Source: Dehalococcoidia bacterium UBA2777 (GTDB lineage Bacteria > Chloroflexota > Dehalococcoidia > UBA2247 > UBA2777). From it: a stretch of 14,962 nucleotides of DNA. Below the pieces are notes generated by a model. It was not told the origin of the DNA. It was given only the letters and a program-made list of their open reading frames with translations, and searched no databases. Location of the stretch: assembly GCA_002352365.1 (NCBI GenBank), contig DEIJ01000147.1, positions 502 through 15,463 on the forward strand, read 5' to 3'. Shown piece after piece: positions 1-8,561 of this stretch (within the stretch, counting starts at the first letter, position 1; every line of letters begins with the position of its first letter). Made by a program: the position numbers and the translations under genes.

Positions 1-194
1 GGGTTTGCTGCGATGAGAAGGCTTCGGCTGTAGAGTTTTCTTTGCCATGATGACGGGCGCAGCATCCGCACCTACTGTACGGCAATACTTGAAGCAGAAT
101 ACCTCATCGGGGGTAAATTCCTCCTCAGGCTCCAGATAAGCTGAACCTGTTCAACGTCACCATCTCCTTCATGGGTGGCAAAGTTGTAGAACAT
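1..194 (-). pseudogene. possible frameshifted minus-strand gene fragment, unknown function
   Basis: Two overlapping minus-strand reading frames look protein-like and seem to continue each other. The first starts at an ATG (192-194) and runs 40 codons to a TAG at 72-74. Its opening, MFYNFATHEGDGDVEQVQLI, looks like ordinary coding sequence, but its last half does not. The second frame is open from just after a TGA at 151-153 to the window edge (50 codons). It has no good start near its beginning and reads LEPEEEFTPDEVFCFKYCRT, then a Lys/Pro-rich stretch. Joining the two near positions 125-140 would give one continuous acidic-then-basic protein. I recognise no family. No Shine-Dalgarno is visible before the ATG. 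Alternatives are a sequencing indel in an intact gene, a separate gene starting at the internal ATG at 46-48 (16 codons, MAKKTLQP...), or chance open frames. The fragment points away from rpoB. Confidence 0.3.
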
Positions 195-215
195 TAACAC
201 TAGCCACAAGAGAAC

Positions 216-245
216 TTGACAAATAACATTAAAGAAGGTTATACT
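216..245 (+). promoter_or_regulatory. sigma70-type promoter of rpoBC
   Basis: A perfect -35 box TTGACA (216-221) is followed, after 18 bases, by TATACT (240-245), five of six matches to the -10 consensus. TTATAC at 239-244 would give a 17-base spacer. Transcription would start near 252, leaving an untranslated leader of about 100 bases. The leader is pyrimidine-rich (about 265-312) and then holds a G run (314-322). I saw no convincing attenuator in it. There is no ribosomal protein gene immediately upstream, so this is the obvious promoter for the RNA polymerase genes. Confidence 0.7.
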
Positions 246-354
246 TAATTGTTGTAATTTATGCTGCAGACTTTCCCTTATTTTCTCTTCTATTTTCTCT
301 CATCTTAGTTTCCTAGGGGGGGAGTATTGTGCCCTCAAAGGAGTATACTGAAAA

Positions 355-3300
355 ATGAGTCCTACTAAGAGATCATATGCTAAAACTCCCTCCATCGGGG
401 AAGTGCCTAAGTTAATTCAAACTCAACTCGACTCCTTCCGTTGGTTTCAGGAGCAAGGATTGAGGGAGCTATTTCAAGAAATCTCTCCTATCCCGAGTCC
501 TGCTGCCACGCACCTTGAGCTACACTTTATAAGCTATGAATTTCGCCAGCCTAAGTACTCAGACCAAAGGTGTATTGAGCAGGGTATAACTTATTCAGCG
601 CCACTATATGTCAAAACTCAGTTAATAGTTAAAGATAGCGGTGAGATCAAAGAACAAGAGGTCTTTATAGGCGATTTTCCGTTGATGACAACTAATGCCA
701 CCTTCATCATCAACGGTACGGAGCGAGTAGTAGTAAGCCAGCTAACGCGTTCCCCTGGCGTTTACTTTACCCTTGAGACTGATGTAGCCAGTGGGCGCGA
801 GCTATGCTTTGCTAAGCTCGTTTTCTCCCGCGGTGGCTGGTTGGAGTTTGAAACTAACAGCAAGGATGTGATTTCGGTAAAAATCGATGGTAAACGCCGA
901 GTCTCAGCCACTACTCTGTTGCGCGCTATTGGCTATGGTAGCGATGAGAAATTGGTAGAGCTGCTCCAAGATGTAGATCCCTCCCCAGAGCATTCCTTTA
1001 TCAAGTCAACTATAGAGCGGGACCCATTGATTCGGGGCGAGGCTGAGGCGTTGCTCGAAATCTATAGGCGTCTGCGCCCAGGTAATCCCCCCACTATTGA
1101 AAGTGCTCGCAGCTTAATAGGTAATCTTTTCTTCGATTCACGCCATTATAGCTTGGGTGAAGTCGGCCGCTACAAACTCAATAAGCGGCTGGGACTTGAC
1201 GGGATCATCCCTTTAACACGTCATGGCCTCACTAAGGAGGACTTGGTAGAGATAGTGCGCTGCATTATAAAGGTCAGCAAAGGGGAGGATAGCCCCGATG
1301 ATATCGATCACTTAAGTAATCGGCAGCTACGCCCCGTAGGAAAGCTAATTCAAAATCAATTCCGTATTGGTTTGCATCGCCTGGAGCAGACGGTGAAAGA
1401 GCGTATGAGCAGCCTGGTAGATATAGAAAAAGCTATACCCAGCGCCTTGATCAATACTCGGCCTATAGTCACTGCACTAAGGGAATTCGTTGCCACCTCG
1501 CAGCTTTCCCAATTTATGGATCAAACCAACCCTCTGGCTGAGTTGACCCATAAACGCCGCATTTCAGCGCTGGGTCCGGGGGGCCTGTCCCGGGAGCGTG
1601 CTGGCTTTGAAGTCCGCGATGTTCACTACTCCCATTATGGCAGGATTTGCCCCATTGAAACCCCAGAGGGGCCTAATATTGGACTCATCGGTTCGCTAGC
1701 CACTTACAGTTCGATCAATAAATATGGCTTTATAGAGACACCTTGTCGCCGAGTTTTGCGGGAGGTAGAAAGTAACTACGCCGAGCTTTTGGGGAGAACT
1801 CTTCGGGAAACGGTGACCGATGATGCGGGGGACATCATTGCTGAGGCAGGGGCTGAGATCACCCCCGAGATCGGTTGGCAGATTTCAAATCTACCCAAAA
1901 GATTGGTTAAAGTTATGCCCTTTGTCTCTCATCAAATCATCTCCCTATCTGCCGATGAAGAAAAAAAATATACTATCGCTCAAGCCACTACCCCCATTAA
2001 GCCTAATGGTCAATTTATTGAGGACAAGGTTGATGTCCGGCACGGCGGAGACTTTTTTAAGGAAGCAGTAGGCAAGATTGACTTTATGGACATATCACCC
2101 AGGCAGATAGTTGGTGCCTCTGCTTCTTTGATCCCCTTTTTGGAGCATGATGATGCTAACCGGGCATTAATGGGGGCTAATATGCAGCGTCAGGCAGTAC
2201 CCCTACTTCGCTCTGAATCACCGCTAATAGGAACAGGGATGGAGGAGGTAGTAGCTCGGGATAGTGGGCAGGTGCTCTTCGCTCCGGAGGATGGGGAGGT
2301 AATCTCGGCTAGTGGGAGAGAGATCGTACTCAGGGATAGCAAAAACGAGGTGCACGCTTTCCCTTTGAGCCAATTCGTCCGCACCAACCAAGGGACCTGT
2401 CTCAATAAGCGTTCTATGGTAAGCAAAGGGGAGAAGGTAAAACGAGGACAAGTTCTAGCCGATAACTTGGCTACTGACCAAGGAGAGTTAGCTTTGGGGA
2501 GAAATGTGCTTTGCGCCTTCATGAGTTGGGATGGCTATAACTTTGAAGATGCGATTATTATCTCTGAGAGCTTGGTTAGAGAAGGCAAGTTTACCTCTAT
2601 TCACATTGAGAAGTATGAGATAGAGGCGCAAGCCACCAAGCTGGGGCCAGAGGAAATCACCAGAGACATTCCCAATGTAGGTGAGGAGAGCCTCCGCAAT
2701 CTTGATGAGCAGGGGGTTATACGTATTGGTGCTGAGGTGGAGTCAGGAGATATCTTAGCAGGTAAGATCACCCCCAAGGGGGAGGTAGAGTTAACCGCTG
2801 AAGAGAAATTGCTGCGGGCTATTTTCGGTGAGAAAGCTCACGAGGTAAAAGACTCCTCCCTTTACCTTCCCCATGGGGAGCGAGGCACCGTGATCAGGGT
2901 AAAAGTCTCCTCTCGTGAGCACCATGATGAGTTACCTAATGGGGTTGAGCGTCGAGTCGAGGTCTGGGTTGCTCAGCAGCGGGAGATTAATGTGGGAGAC
3001 AAGTTAGCTGGAAGGCATGGTAATAAAGGGGTTATTGCTCGTATCTTGCCTGTGGAAGACATGCCCTTTTTGTCCGATGGCACACCGATAGATATTCTCC
3101 TTAATCCTATAGGTGTTCCCTCCCGTATGAATCTGGGGCAAATCCTGGAGACTCATCTGGGTTGGGCAGCCCGTATACTTGGTTTTAAAGCAGCTTGCCC
3201 TGTATTTGAGGGGGCTAGTGATATTGAGATTGAGGATGCTTTGGCTCAGGCTTGGATTCTCGAGCGAGCTGGGGCAATTGACCCCCTTTGGAATAGTCAA

Positions 3301-3930
3301 GACTCCTCACCGCCTCATCTTGAGGTAGCCAAGGCCTATCTTAATAAGCAGGGCTATGATGGGGAGCAGATATTTAGCGATGGGGCACCCGGTAAGGCAA
3401 AGCTTGTTTGCCTTCGGCTATGGCTAAATGATTTGGGAATTGAGGCCAAAAGTGATGGCGAGGTGATGGACTGGGTGGAAAGGGTGCAGAAGGAGCAGAA
3501 AAATTGCCCCCCAATTTATGGTAAGACTACCCTTTATGATGGCCGCACTGGTGAACCCTTTGATCAAGCAGTCACCGTGGGTTATATCTATATGATGAAG
3601 CTGATCCATTTAGTTGAGGACAAGGTTCACGCTCGTTCTATTGGTCCCTACTCTCTTATCACCCAGCAACCTTTAGGGGGCAAGGCTCAGTTTGGAGGGC
3701 AACGTTTCGGCGAGATGGAAGTATGGGCTCTGGAGGCCTATGGTGCTGCCAACCTCCTCCAAGAAATGCTTACCATCAAGTCGGATGATATAGTCGGGCG
3801 GGCTAAAGCCTATGAAGCTATCGCTAAAGGTGAAAATATTTCCCCACCGGGACTGCCGCAATCATTTAATGTTCTAGCTAAGGAGCTACAAAGCTTGGGG
3901 TTGGCTGTAGAATTAATTAGGGAGGAATAA
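355..3930 (+). CDS. rpoB: DNA-directed RNA polymerase subunit beta
   Basis: This is the beta subunit of bacterial RNA polymerase, which forms half of the active-site cleft and binds the nascent RNA. At 1191 residues it is full length for a beta without the large E. coli lineage insertions. The N-terminal lobe carries FIINGTERVVVSQLTRSPGV (residues 117-136). The rifampicin-pocket region is SQLSQFMDQTNPLAELTHKR (382-401), followed by RISALGPGGLSRERAGFEVR. The two active-site lysines lie in GDKLAGRHGNKGV, at K883 and K891. The C-terminal clamp segment includes GEMEVWALEAYGAANLLQEM and the protein ends SFNVLAKELQSLGL.... The ATG at 355 is preceded by AAAGGAG (337-343), 11 bases away, a slightly long but usable spacing. 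The start fits the usual N-terminus of the family. The stop is one base before rpoC, so the two are translated from one message. Confidence 0.98.
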   Translation: MSPTKRSYAKTPSIGEVPKLIQTQLDSFRWFQEQGLRELFQEISPIPSPAATHLELHFISYEFRQPKYSDQRCIEQGITYSAPLYVKTQLIVKDSGEIKEQEVFIGDFPLMTTNATFIINGTERVVVSQLTRSPGVYFTLETDVASGRELCFAKLVFSRGGWLEFETNSKDVISVKIDGKRRVSATTLLRAIGYGSDEKLVELLQDVDPSPEHSFIKSTIERDPLIRGEAEALLEIYRRLRPGNPPTIESARSLIGNLFFDSRHYSLGEVGRYKLNKRLGLDGIIPLTRHGLTKEDLVEIVRCIIKVSKGEDSPDDIDHLSNRQLRPVGKLIQNQFRIGLHRLEQTVKERMSSLVDIEKAIPSALINTRPIVTALREFVATSQLSQFMDQTNPLAELTHKRRISALGPGGLSRERAGFEVRDVHYSHYGRICPIETPEGPNIGLIGSLATYSSINKYGFIETPCRRVLREVESNYAELLGRTLRETVTDDAGDIIAEAGAEITPEIGWQISNLPKRLVKVMPFVSHQIISLSADEEKKYTIAQATTPIKPNGQFIEDKVDVRHGGDFFKEAVGKIDFMDISPRQIVGASASLIPFLEHDDANRALMGANMQRQAVPLLRSESPLIGTGMEEVVARDSGQVLFAPEDGEVISASGREIVLRDSKNEVHAFPLSQFVRTNQGTCLNKRSMVSKGEKVKRGQVLADNLATDQGELALGRNVLCAFMSWDGYNFEDAIIISESLVREGKFTSIHIEKYEIEAQATKLGPEEITRDIPNVGEESLRNLDEQGVIRIGAEVESGDILAGKITPKGEVELTAEEKLLRAIFGEKAHEVKDSSLYLPHGERGTVIRVKVSSREHHDELPNGVERRVEVWVAQQREINVGDKLAGRHGNKGVIARILPVEDMPFLSDGTPIDILLNPIGVPSRMNLGQILETHLGWAARILGFKAACPVFEGASDIEIEDALAQAWILERAGAIDPLWNSQDSSPPHLEVAKAYLNKQGYDGEQIFSDGAPGKAKLVCLRLWLNDLGIEAKSDGEVMDWVERVQKEQKNCPPIYGKTTLYDGRTGEPFDQAVTVGYIYMMKLIHLVEDKVHARSIGPYSLITQQPLGGKAQFGGQRFGEMEVWALEAYGAANLLQEMLTIKSDDIVGRAKAYEAIAKGENISPPGLPQSFNVLAKELQSLGLAVELIREE

Positions 3931-3931
3931 G

Positions 3932-6900
3932 TTGCCTGAGGTCAATAGTTTTAATGCAATACGTATTTCTCTTGCCTCGCCGGAACAGATTAGGCATTGG
4001 TCTTATGGGGAGGTGACTAAGCCAGAGACCATAAACTATCGTACCTTAAAGCCTGAGAGAGGGGGGCTGTTTTGTGAGAGAATCTTCGGCCCTACCAAGG
4101 ATTTTGAGTGCTATTGTGGCAAGTATAAGAAGGTACGCTATAAGGGCGTTGTCTGTGATAGATGTGGGGTGGAGGTAACTTGGTCTAAAGTGCGTCGGGA
4201 TCGCATGGGCCACATCGAACTCGCTGCTCCGGTGGCTCATATCTGGTTTATAAGAGAGGTGCCCAGCCGGATAGGATTACTTCTTGATCTATCTCCACGC
4301 AGCTTGGAACGTGTCCTCTACTTTGCCCAGTATATTGTTATCCGGGTAAATGAAGCAGCCAGGCGAAGAAGGATCGAGCAAATTCGGCAGGAGCTTTATC
4401 AACAGATTGCTCAGCGTGAGGAAGTGGTGAGTGGCAAAATCAATAAGTTGCGCTCTCACCAAGAACAACTTGGGGGGGCTCAAGAGAGAGAGGACGAGTA
4501 CGCGGCAATCCGGGAAGAAATTCATCAGCTCCAAAACGAGTTAGTTGCCCAGAAGAAGGAGGTAGAGGAGGAGCTAGACGACAGACTCAATGAGCTAGAA
4601 GCTTTACGTCCCCTAATGCTGCTTACTGAGACAAGGCATCAAGAGCTCAAAAGGAAATATAATGGTGTTTTTGAAGCGAGTATGGGAGCTGAAGCTATTC
4701 TGGAAATTCTCAAGGGCCTTGACCTAAAGGAATTGCGCCGTACCTTACTCGAGGAGATTGACTCCACCTCAGGGCAACGGCGTAAGAAAGCAATCAAAAG
4801 GCTGTGTGTGGTCGAGGCTTTCCTCCGCAGTGGCAATAAACCGGAGTGGATGATATTGACTATTCTCCCGGTGCTACCTCCTGATCTTCGTCCCCTGGTG
4901 CAGCTTGGCGGAGGGAGATTTGCTGCCAGCGATCTCAACGACTTGTACCGGCGGGTGATTAACCGTAATAATCGCCTAAAGAAGCTGCTGGAGGGAGATG
5001 CCCCTGATGTCATTATTCGTAATGAAAAACGAATGCTACAGGAGGCGGTAGATTTTCTTATTGATAATGGGAGGCGAGGGCGAGCTGTTATTGGTGCTGG
5101 TAACCACCCCTTAAAGTCACGCTCAGAGGTGCTGAGGGGCAAGCAAGGTAGATTTCGCCAAAACCTCCTTGGCAAAAGAGTTGATTACAGTGGACGCTCG
5201 GTGATCGTGGCTGGGCCTGAGCTTAAGCTCGATCAATGCGGTCTACCTAAGCGTATGGCTTTAGAGTTGTTTAAGCCATTTGTTATTTCCCGCCTGATCC
5301 AACAAGGTTTCACCACCAGCATTAAGAGTGCCAAGCGGATGGTAGAGCGAGCAAGACCAGACATCTGGGCCATCTTGGAAGAAGTAGTAAAGGGAAAGCT
5401 GGTGCTGCTTAATCGCGCCCCCACATTGCATAGACTTTCCATCCAAGCATTTGAGCCAGTGCTCATTGAAGGCAATGCTATCCAAATCCATCCCTCAGTA
5501 TGTGCTGCTTTCAATGCTGACTTCGATGGCGACCAAATGGCAGTGCATATCCCCCTCTCTGAAGCTGGAATGCGCGAGGCCAGGGAAATGATGATTTCCA
5601 CCCACAATATGTTGTTGCCAAGTAATGGTGAGCCTATAGTGGCACCAAGCTTAGACATGGTTCTCGGTTGCTACTATATGACTTCACTAATACCTGGGGC
5701 TAAGGGTGAAGGGATGCTGCTCAATAGCTTTGAGGAGGCAGAATTAGCCTATAGTCTGGGAATTATTGACCTGAGAGCCGAGATTGAGGTGAGGGATCAA
5801 CACGAAAGGGAGCGAATTAAGACCAGTGCAGGCCGTATCCTGTTCAATGGAATTTTACCCCAAGAGCTCCGTTTTCTCAATAAGACGATGGATAAATCGG
5901 CTTTGAAGGAGGTAGTTGCCGAGTCTATTAGATTGCTCGGTAGCGAAGCTGCAGGGGTTGTTGATGGGATTAAACAGTTGGGATTCCATTATGCCACTAT
6001 CTCTGGTATTACTATTGCCTCTCATGATGTCGAGGTGCCCCAAGCTAAAGAGCAGATTTTGCAACAAGCAGAGGAGAAAGTCAGCCAACTTGAAGACCAG
6101 TATCAGCATGGCCTGATTGCTGAGGATGAACGGTACAGCGGTGTGGTGGAAGCTTGGGTAGAAGCTACCGATCTAGTTACCGCAGCTATCTCACAGTCCC
6201 TAGACTGCTATAGTGGAATTTACACCATGGCAACTTCAGGGGCGAAGGGGAATATCTCTCAGATCAGTCAGATGGCTGGGATGCGTGGCTTGATGACCGA
6301 TCCTTCGGGTAAAATAACCGATTTCCCGATTAAGTCGAGCTTTCGAGATGGACTTTCCATGTTGGAGTTTTTTATCTCTACCCATGGTGCTCGTAAAGGA
6401 TTAGCAGATACCGCCTTGCGAACCTCGGATAGTGGTTACCTTACCAGGCGCCTCATTGACGTGGCTCAAGATGTCATTATCCGTGAGAAGGATTGTGGCA
6501 CTTTTAATGGTATCTGGCTAGGGGAATCTACAGATGGAGAGACTCTCGCTCCATTAGATGTGCGCATTGAGGGGAGATTAGCTGCCAGCGATATCATCGA
6601 CCCCTCAACTGGCCGGATAGTTGTTAAACGAAATGAGGAGATAGATAAACATAAGGCTAGTGAGATTGCCTCCGCGGCACTCAGCCAAGTTTATGTTAGA
6701 TCGCCGCTTAGTTGCCAGTCGAGGCATGGTGTATGCCAATACTGCTATGGCAAAGACCTGGCTCGAGGGGGAATGGTGAGTATAGGCACTGCTGTAGGTG
6801 TTATTGGCGCACAGAGCATTGGTGAGCCGGGCACTCAGCTGACTCTACGCACTTTCCATACCGGCGGGGTGCTAGGCTTGGACATCACTTCTGGTTTGCC

Positions 6901-7834
6901 CCGAGTGGAGGAACTGCTTGAGGCAAGAACACCCAAAGGACAAGCTATCATCTCCGAAATTGATGGCGTAGTGGAAATCTTCCCCAGCGAAGAAGCACGT
7001 AGGATCAGAATTACCAGCACTAAATCATATCGGGATGAATATCCTCTGCCCCCCGGTAGTGAGATATTAGTTAATGATGGTGCCTGGGTAGGGATAGGCG
7101 CAGTTTTAGCTCGACGAGCCTTACCTTCCGGTGAGGAAGAAAAACCGGATGTAGCCGCTTTACCGACTACTCCCCTCTTAGCTCGAGTAAGCGGTGAGGT
7201 GGCTGTGAGAGAGAACCAACTTTTTATCACCTATGAGGAAGAGGAGAAGAGAGAGTATCTTGCCTCTGCTATGGCAAGAATTCTAGTAGAGTCTGGAGCT
7301 AGAGTGAGGCCAGGAGAACAGCTTACCGAGGGACATATCGTCCTCCAAGATATTCTGCGGATTAAAGGCAAAGAAGCATTACAGCGATACCTAGTAGATG
7401 AAATACAAAAGATTTATCGCTCCCAAGGGGTGAATATTAATGATAAGCATATTGAGATTATTGCCCGCCAGATGTTAGGTAAGGTGCGCATTGATTCTCC
7501 GGGTGATGCTGAGTTCCTTACTGGGGAGTTAGTTAACCGATTTGTCTATGAAGATACCAATGCTAAAGTACTAGCCGAGGGAGGCGAGCCGGCTACAGCG
7601 CAAACTGTCCTTCTCGGAATAACCAAAGCGGCACTCTCGACTGATAGCTTCTTGGCAGCAGCTTCTTTCCAAGAAACCACCAGAGTTCTTACTGAGGCAG
7701 CAATCCGGGGGAAGGTGGATAGACTTCTGGGGTTGAAGGAGAATGTTATCATCGGTAGATTAATCCCGGCTTATTGTCTTCCCCCAATTGAGGAAAACTT
7801 CCCGGCTGAGGCTCAGCTTGGCTCTGCAGCATAA
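3932..7834 (+). CDS. rpoC: DNA-directed RNA polymerase subunit beta'
   Basis: This is the beta' subunit, which holds the catalytic magnesium and the clamp. At 1300 residues it is complete. Visible parts are the N-terminal zinc site (C60, C62, C75, C78), the catalytic loop NADFDGD (528-534, Asp 530, 532 and 534), the trigger-loop/bridge-helix region around residues 795-845 (STHGARKGLADTALRTSDSG) and the second zinc site (C855, C928, C935, C938). Between residues about 140 and 230 there is a highly charged, heptad-like segment. It makes this region about 75 residues longer than in E. coli or Bacillus and is probably a lineage-specific coiled coil. The start is TTG at 3932. GGAGG (3921-3925), inside the end of rpoB, is 6 bases upstream, and the N-terminus lines up with known RpoC. 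The one-base gap to rpoB indicates tight co-translation. Confidence 0.98.
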   Translation: MPEVNSFNAIRISLASPEQIRHWSYGEVTKPETINYRTLKPERGGLFCERIFGPTKDFECYCGKYKKVRYKGVVCDRCGVEVTWSKVRRDRMGHIELAAPVAHIWFIREVPSRIGLLLDLSPRSLERVLYFAQYIVIRVNEAARRRRIEQIRQELYQQIAQREEVVSGKINKLRSHQEQLGGAQEREDEYAAIREEIHQLQNELVAQKKEVEEELDDRLNELEALRPLMLLTETRHQELKRKYNGVFEASMGAEAILEILKGLDLKELRRTLLEEIDSTSGQRRKKAIKRLCVVEAFLRSGNKPEWMILTILPVLPPDLRPLVQLGGGRFAASDLNDLYRRVINRNNRLKKLLEGDAPDVIIRNEKRMLQEAVDFLIDNGRRGRAVIGAGNHPLKSRSEVLRGKQGRFRQNLLGKRVDYSGRSVIVAGPELKLDQCGLPKRMALELFKPFVISRLIQQGFTTSIKSAKRMVERARPDIWAILEEVVKGKLVLLNRAPTLHRLSIQAFEPVLIEGNAIQIHPSVCAAFNADFDGDQMAVHIPLSEAGMREAREMMISTHNMLLPSNGEPIVAPSLDMVLGCYYMTSLIPGAKGEGMLLNSFEEAELAYSLGIIDLRAEIEVRDQHERERIKTSAGRILFNGILPQELRFLNKTMDKSALKEVVAESIRLLGSEAAGVVDGIKQLGFHYATISGITIASHDVEVPQAKEQILQQAEEKVSQLEDQYQHGLIAEDERYSGVVEAWVEATDLVTAAISQSLDCYSGIYTMATSGAKGNISQISQMAGMRGLMTDPSGKITDFPIKSSFRDGLSMLEFFISTHGARKGLADTALRTSDSGYLTRRLIDVAQDVIIREKDCGTFNGIWLGESTDGETLAPLDVRIEGRLAASDIIDPSTGRIVVKRNEEIDKHKASEIASAALSQVYVRSPLSCQSRHGVCQYCYGKDLARGGMVSIGTAVGVIGAQSIGEPGTQLTLRTFHTGGVLGLDITSGLPRVEELLEARTPKGQAIISEIDGVVEIFPSEEARRIRITSTKSYRDEYPLPPGSEILVNDGAWVGIGAVLARRALPSGEEEKPDVAALPTTPLLARVSGEVAVRENQLFITYEEEEKREYLASAMARILVESGARVRPGEQLTEGHIVLQDILRIKGKEALQRYLVDEIQKIYRSQGVNINDKHIEIIARQMLGKVRIDSPGDAEFLTGELVNRFVYEDTNAKVLAEGGEPATAQTVLLGITKAALSTDSFLAAASFQETTRVLTEAAIRGKVDRLLGLKENVIIGRLIPAYCLPPIEENFPAEAQLGSAA

Positions 7835-7882
7835 AGGCGAATCTAAGGCTTTCTTCTGCCACAGGGGGGAGAATGTGATCTT

Positions 7883-7916
7883 CTAAGGTGTGTGAGCGGT
7901 AACCTTTTTGCCTTAG
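7883..7916 (+). terminator. weak hairpin after rpoC, possible terminator
   Basis: The 143 bases between rpoC and the biotin carrier gene contain CTAAGG (7883-7888) and its complement CCTTAG (7911-7916). A competing inner stem pairs AAGGT (7885-7889) with ACCTT (7902-7906), followed by a short run of T (7905-7909). The stems are only 5-6 bp with long loops, so termination here would be inefficient at best. Read-through from rpoC into the next gene is plausible. Confidence 0.2.
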
Positions 7917-7980
7917 CAGTGTGGTGAAGGTTGATACAAAGGCGGCAAAGAAACATATTTAAGTAGGAGGTCAGAAGTTG

Positions 7981-8199
7981 ATGCAGGAAATAGTAGAAGT
8001 CCCAATAACGGGGAAAATGCTTAATATAAAAGTAGGCATAGGGGATAAGGTCAAAGAGGGAGAAGTTATTTGCTTGCTGGAATCGATGAAAATGGAGAAC
8101 CCTATCCTGGTCCCAGTGTCAGGTGTAATCAAAGAGATCCGCGTTTCAGCAGGACAAACAGTTAAGACTGGTGATATCATAGCTATAATCGAGTATTAG
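7981..8199 (+). CDS. stand-alone biotin carboxyl carrier protein (biotinyl domain)
   Basis: This 72-residue protein is little more than one biotinyl domain. It carries the canonical biotinylation motif ESMKMEN with the target lysine at residue 37, and the usual hairpin glycines (VGIGDKVKEGE before it, VSAGQTVKTGD after it). In biotin-dependent carboxylases this domain swings carboxybiotin between biotin carboxylase and carboxyltransferase. Which enzyme it serves cannot be read from the sequence. Acetyl-CoA carboxylase, propionyl-CoA carboxylase and a decarboxylase complex are all possible, and no carboxylase or transferase subunit is in this window. It lacks the Ala/Pro-rich N-terminal linker of typical AccB. 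AGGAGG (7965-7970) precedes two adjacent candidate starts, TTG 7978 and ATG 7981. I prefer ATG. The gene lies downstream of rpoC and is closed by the hairpins at 8204-8258. Confidence 0.88.
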   Translation: MQEIVEVPITGKMLNIKVGIGDKVKEGEVICLLESMKMENPILVPVSGVIKEIRVSAGQTVKTGDIIAIIEY

Positions 8200-8234
8200 A
8201 AAGTCTCCTCCTGAGAGAACTAGGGTGAAACATC

Positions 8235-8258
8235 TCCCCTAGGAGAGGGGATTATTTT
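8235..8258 (+). terminator. probable intrinsic terminator after the biotin carrier gene
   Basis: TCCCCT (8235-8240) pairs with AGGGGA (8246-8251) around a 5-base loop, followed directly by TTATTTT (8252-8258). This is a short GC-rich stem with a T-rich tail, about 35 bases after the stop codon. Two upstream segments compete for the same bases. CTAGGG (8220-8225) can pair with CCCTAG (8237-8242), and TCTCCT (8204-8209) can pair with AGGAGA (8241-8246). The hairpin may therefore be conditional. Confidence 0.5.
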
Positions 8259-8276
8259 GTGTTATCCCCAAAAGGT

Positions 8277-8300
8277 AGCTAAGCTTTTTCAGACTTAGCT
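8277..8300 (+). terminator. second hairpin, possible backup or bidirectional terminator
   Basis: AGCTAAG (8277-8283) and CTTAGCT (8294-8300) form a perfect 7-bp stem with a 10-base loop that contains five T. It is followed by TAAATTT, an imperfect T tract. Read on the minus strand it is followed by ACCTTTTGG. It sits 26 bases beyond the first hairpin, so it may act as a backup end for the upstream transcript. From here to the promoter at 8462 I see no gene. The open frames on both strands lack a ribosome-binding site and protein-like composition. Confidence 0.35.
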
Positions 8301-8461
8301 TAAATTTGTAAAACCGCAATTCCCCCGTCCCCCACGCTTAATTGGCTTGGTTTCCCCCCATATTTTGATGATGATGACCACTGTATCCTGTTGACCAGCA
8401 CCCAAGAAGCATGCCTGAGGGCTTTGGCAAGAAATGGAAAGACAAGGGCTGGAGCACCGAC

Positions 8462-8490
8462 TTGACCGGATGCAGTTTATGGTGTAATAT
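8462..8490 (+). promoter_or_regulatory. candidate promoter of the CaiB-like / acyl-CoA dehydrogenase cluster
   Basis: TTGACC (8462-8467, five of six matches to the -35 consensus) is separated by 17 bases from TAATAT (8485-8490, four of six). The overlapping TGTAAT (8483-8488) is a better -10 match but gives a 15-base spacer. Transcription would begin near 8497, giving a leader of about 65 bases before the ATG at 8562. The position, just downstream of two terminator-like hairpins and upstream of a run of closely spaced genes, supports the assignment. Confidence 0.45.
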
Positions 8491-8561
8491 TCAGCCCAGA
8501 TCAGGCTGTAGCATAATCCGAGGGAATGGGATAAGGGGCTCAACTTTGAAATGGAGGGATA

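Noticed and set aside
4639..5175. 178-codon minus-strand open frame inside rpoC
   Set aside because: It is a mirror of the highly conserved rpoC sequence, with Ser/Arg/Leu-rich composition and no start signals. The same applies to the other antisense frames in rpoB, rpoC and the dehydrogenases.
7931..7959. TTGATA and CATATT 17 bases apart, a possible promoter for the biotin carrier gene
   Set aside because: The -10 match is weak, and the predicted start of transcription near 7966 would fall inside the AGGAGG ribosome-binding site. Read-through from rpoC explains expression more simply.
8322..8358. Three C runs (G runs on the minus strand), possible G-quadruplex
   Set aside because: Only three runs lie close together. 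The fourth is about 50 bases away, so a stable quadruplex is unlikely.
8295..8543. 82-codon minus-strand open frame in the gap before paralogue 1
   Set aside because: Cys/Ser-rich, unlike any family I know, no Shine-Dalgarno, and it covers the likely promoter. The gap is better read as non-coding.
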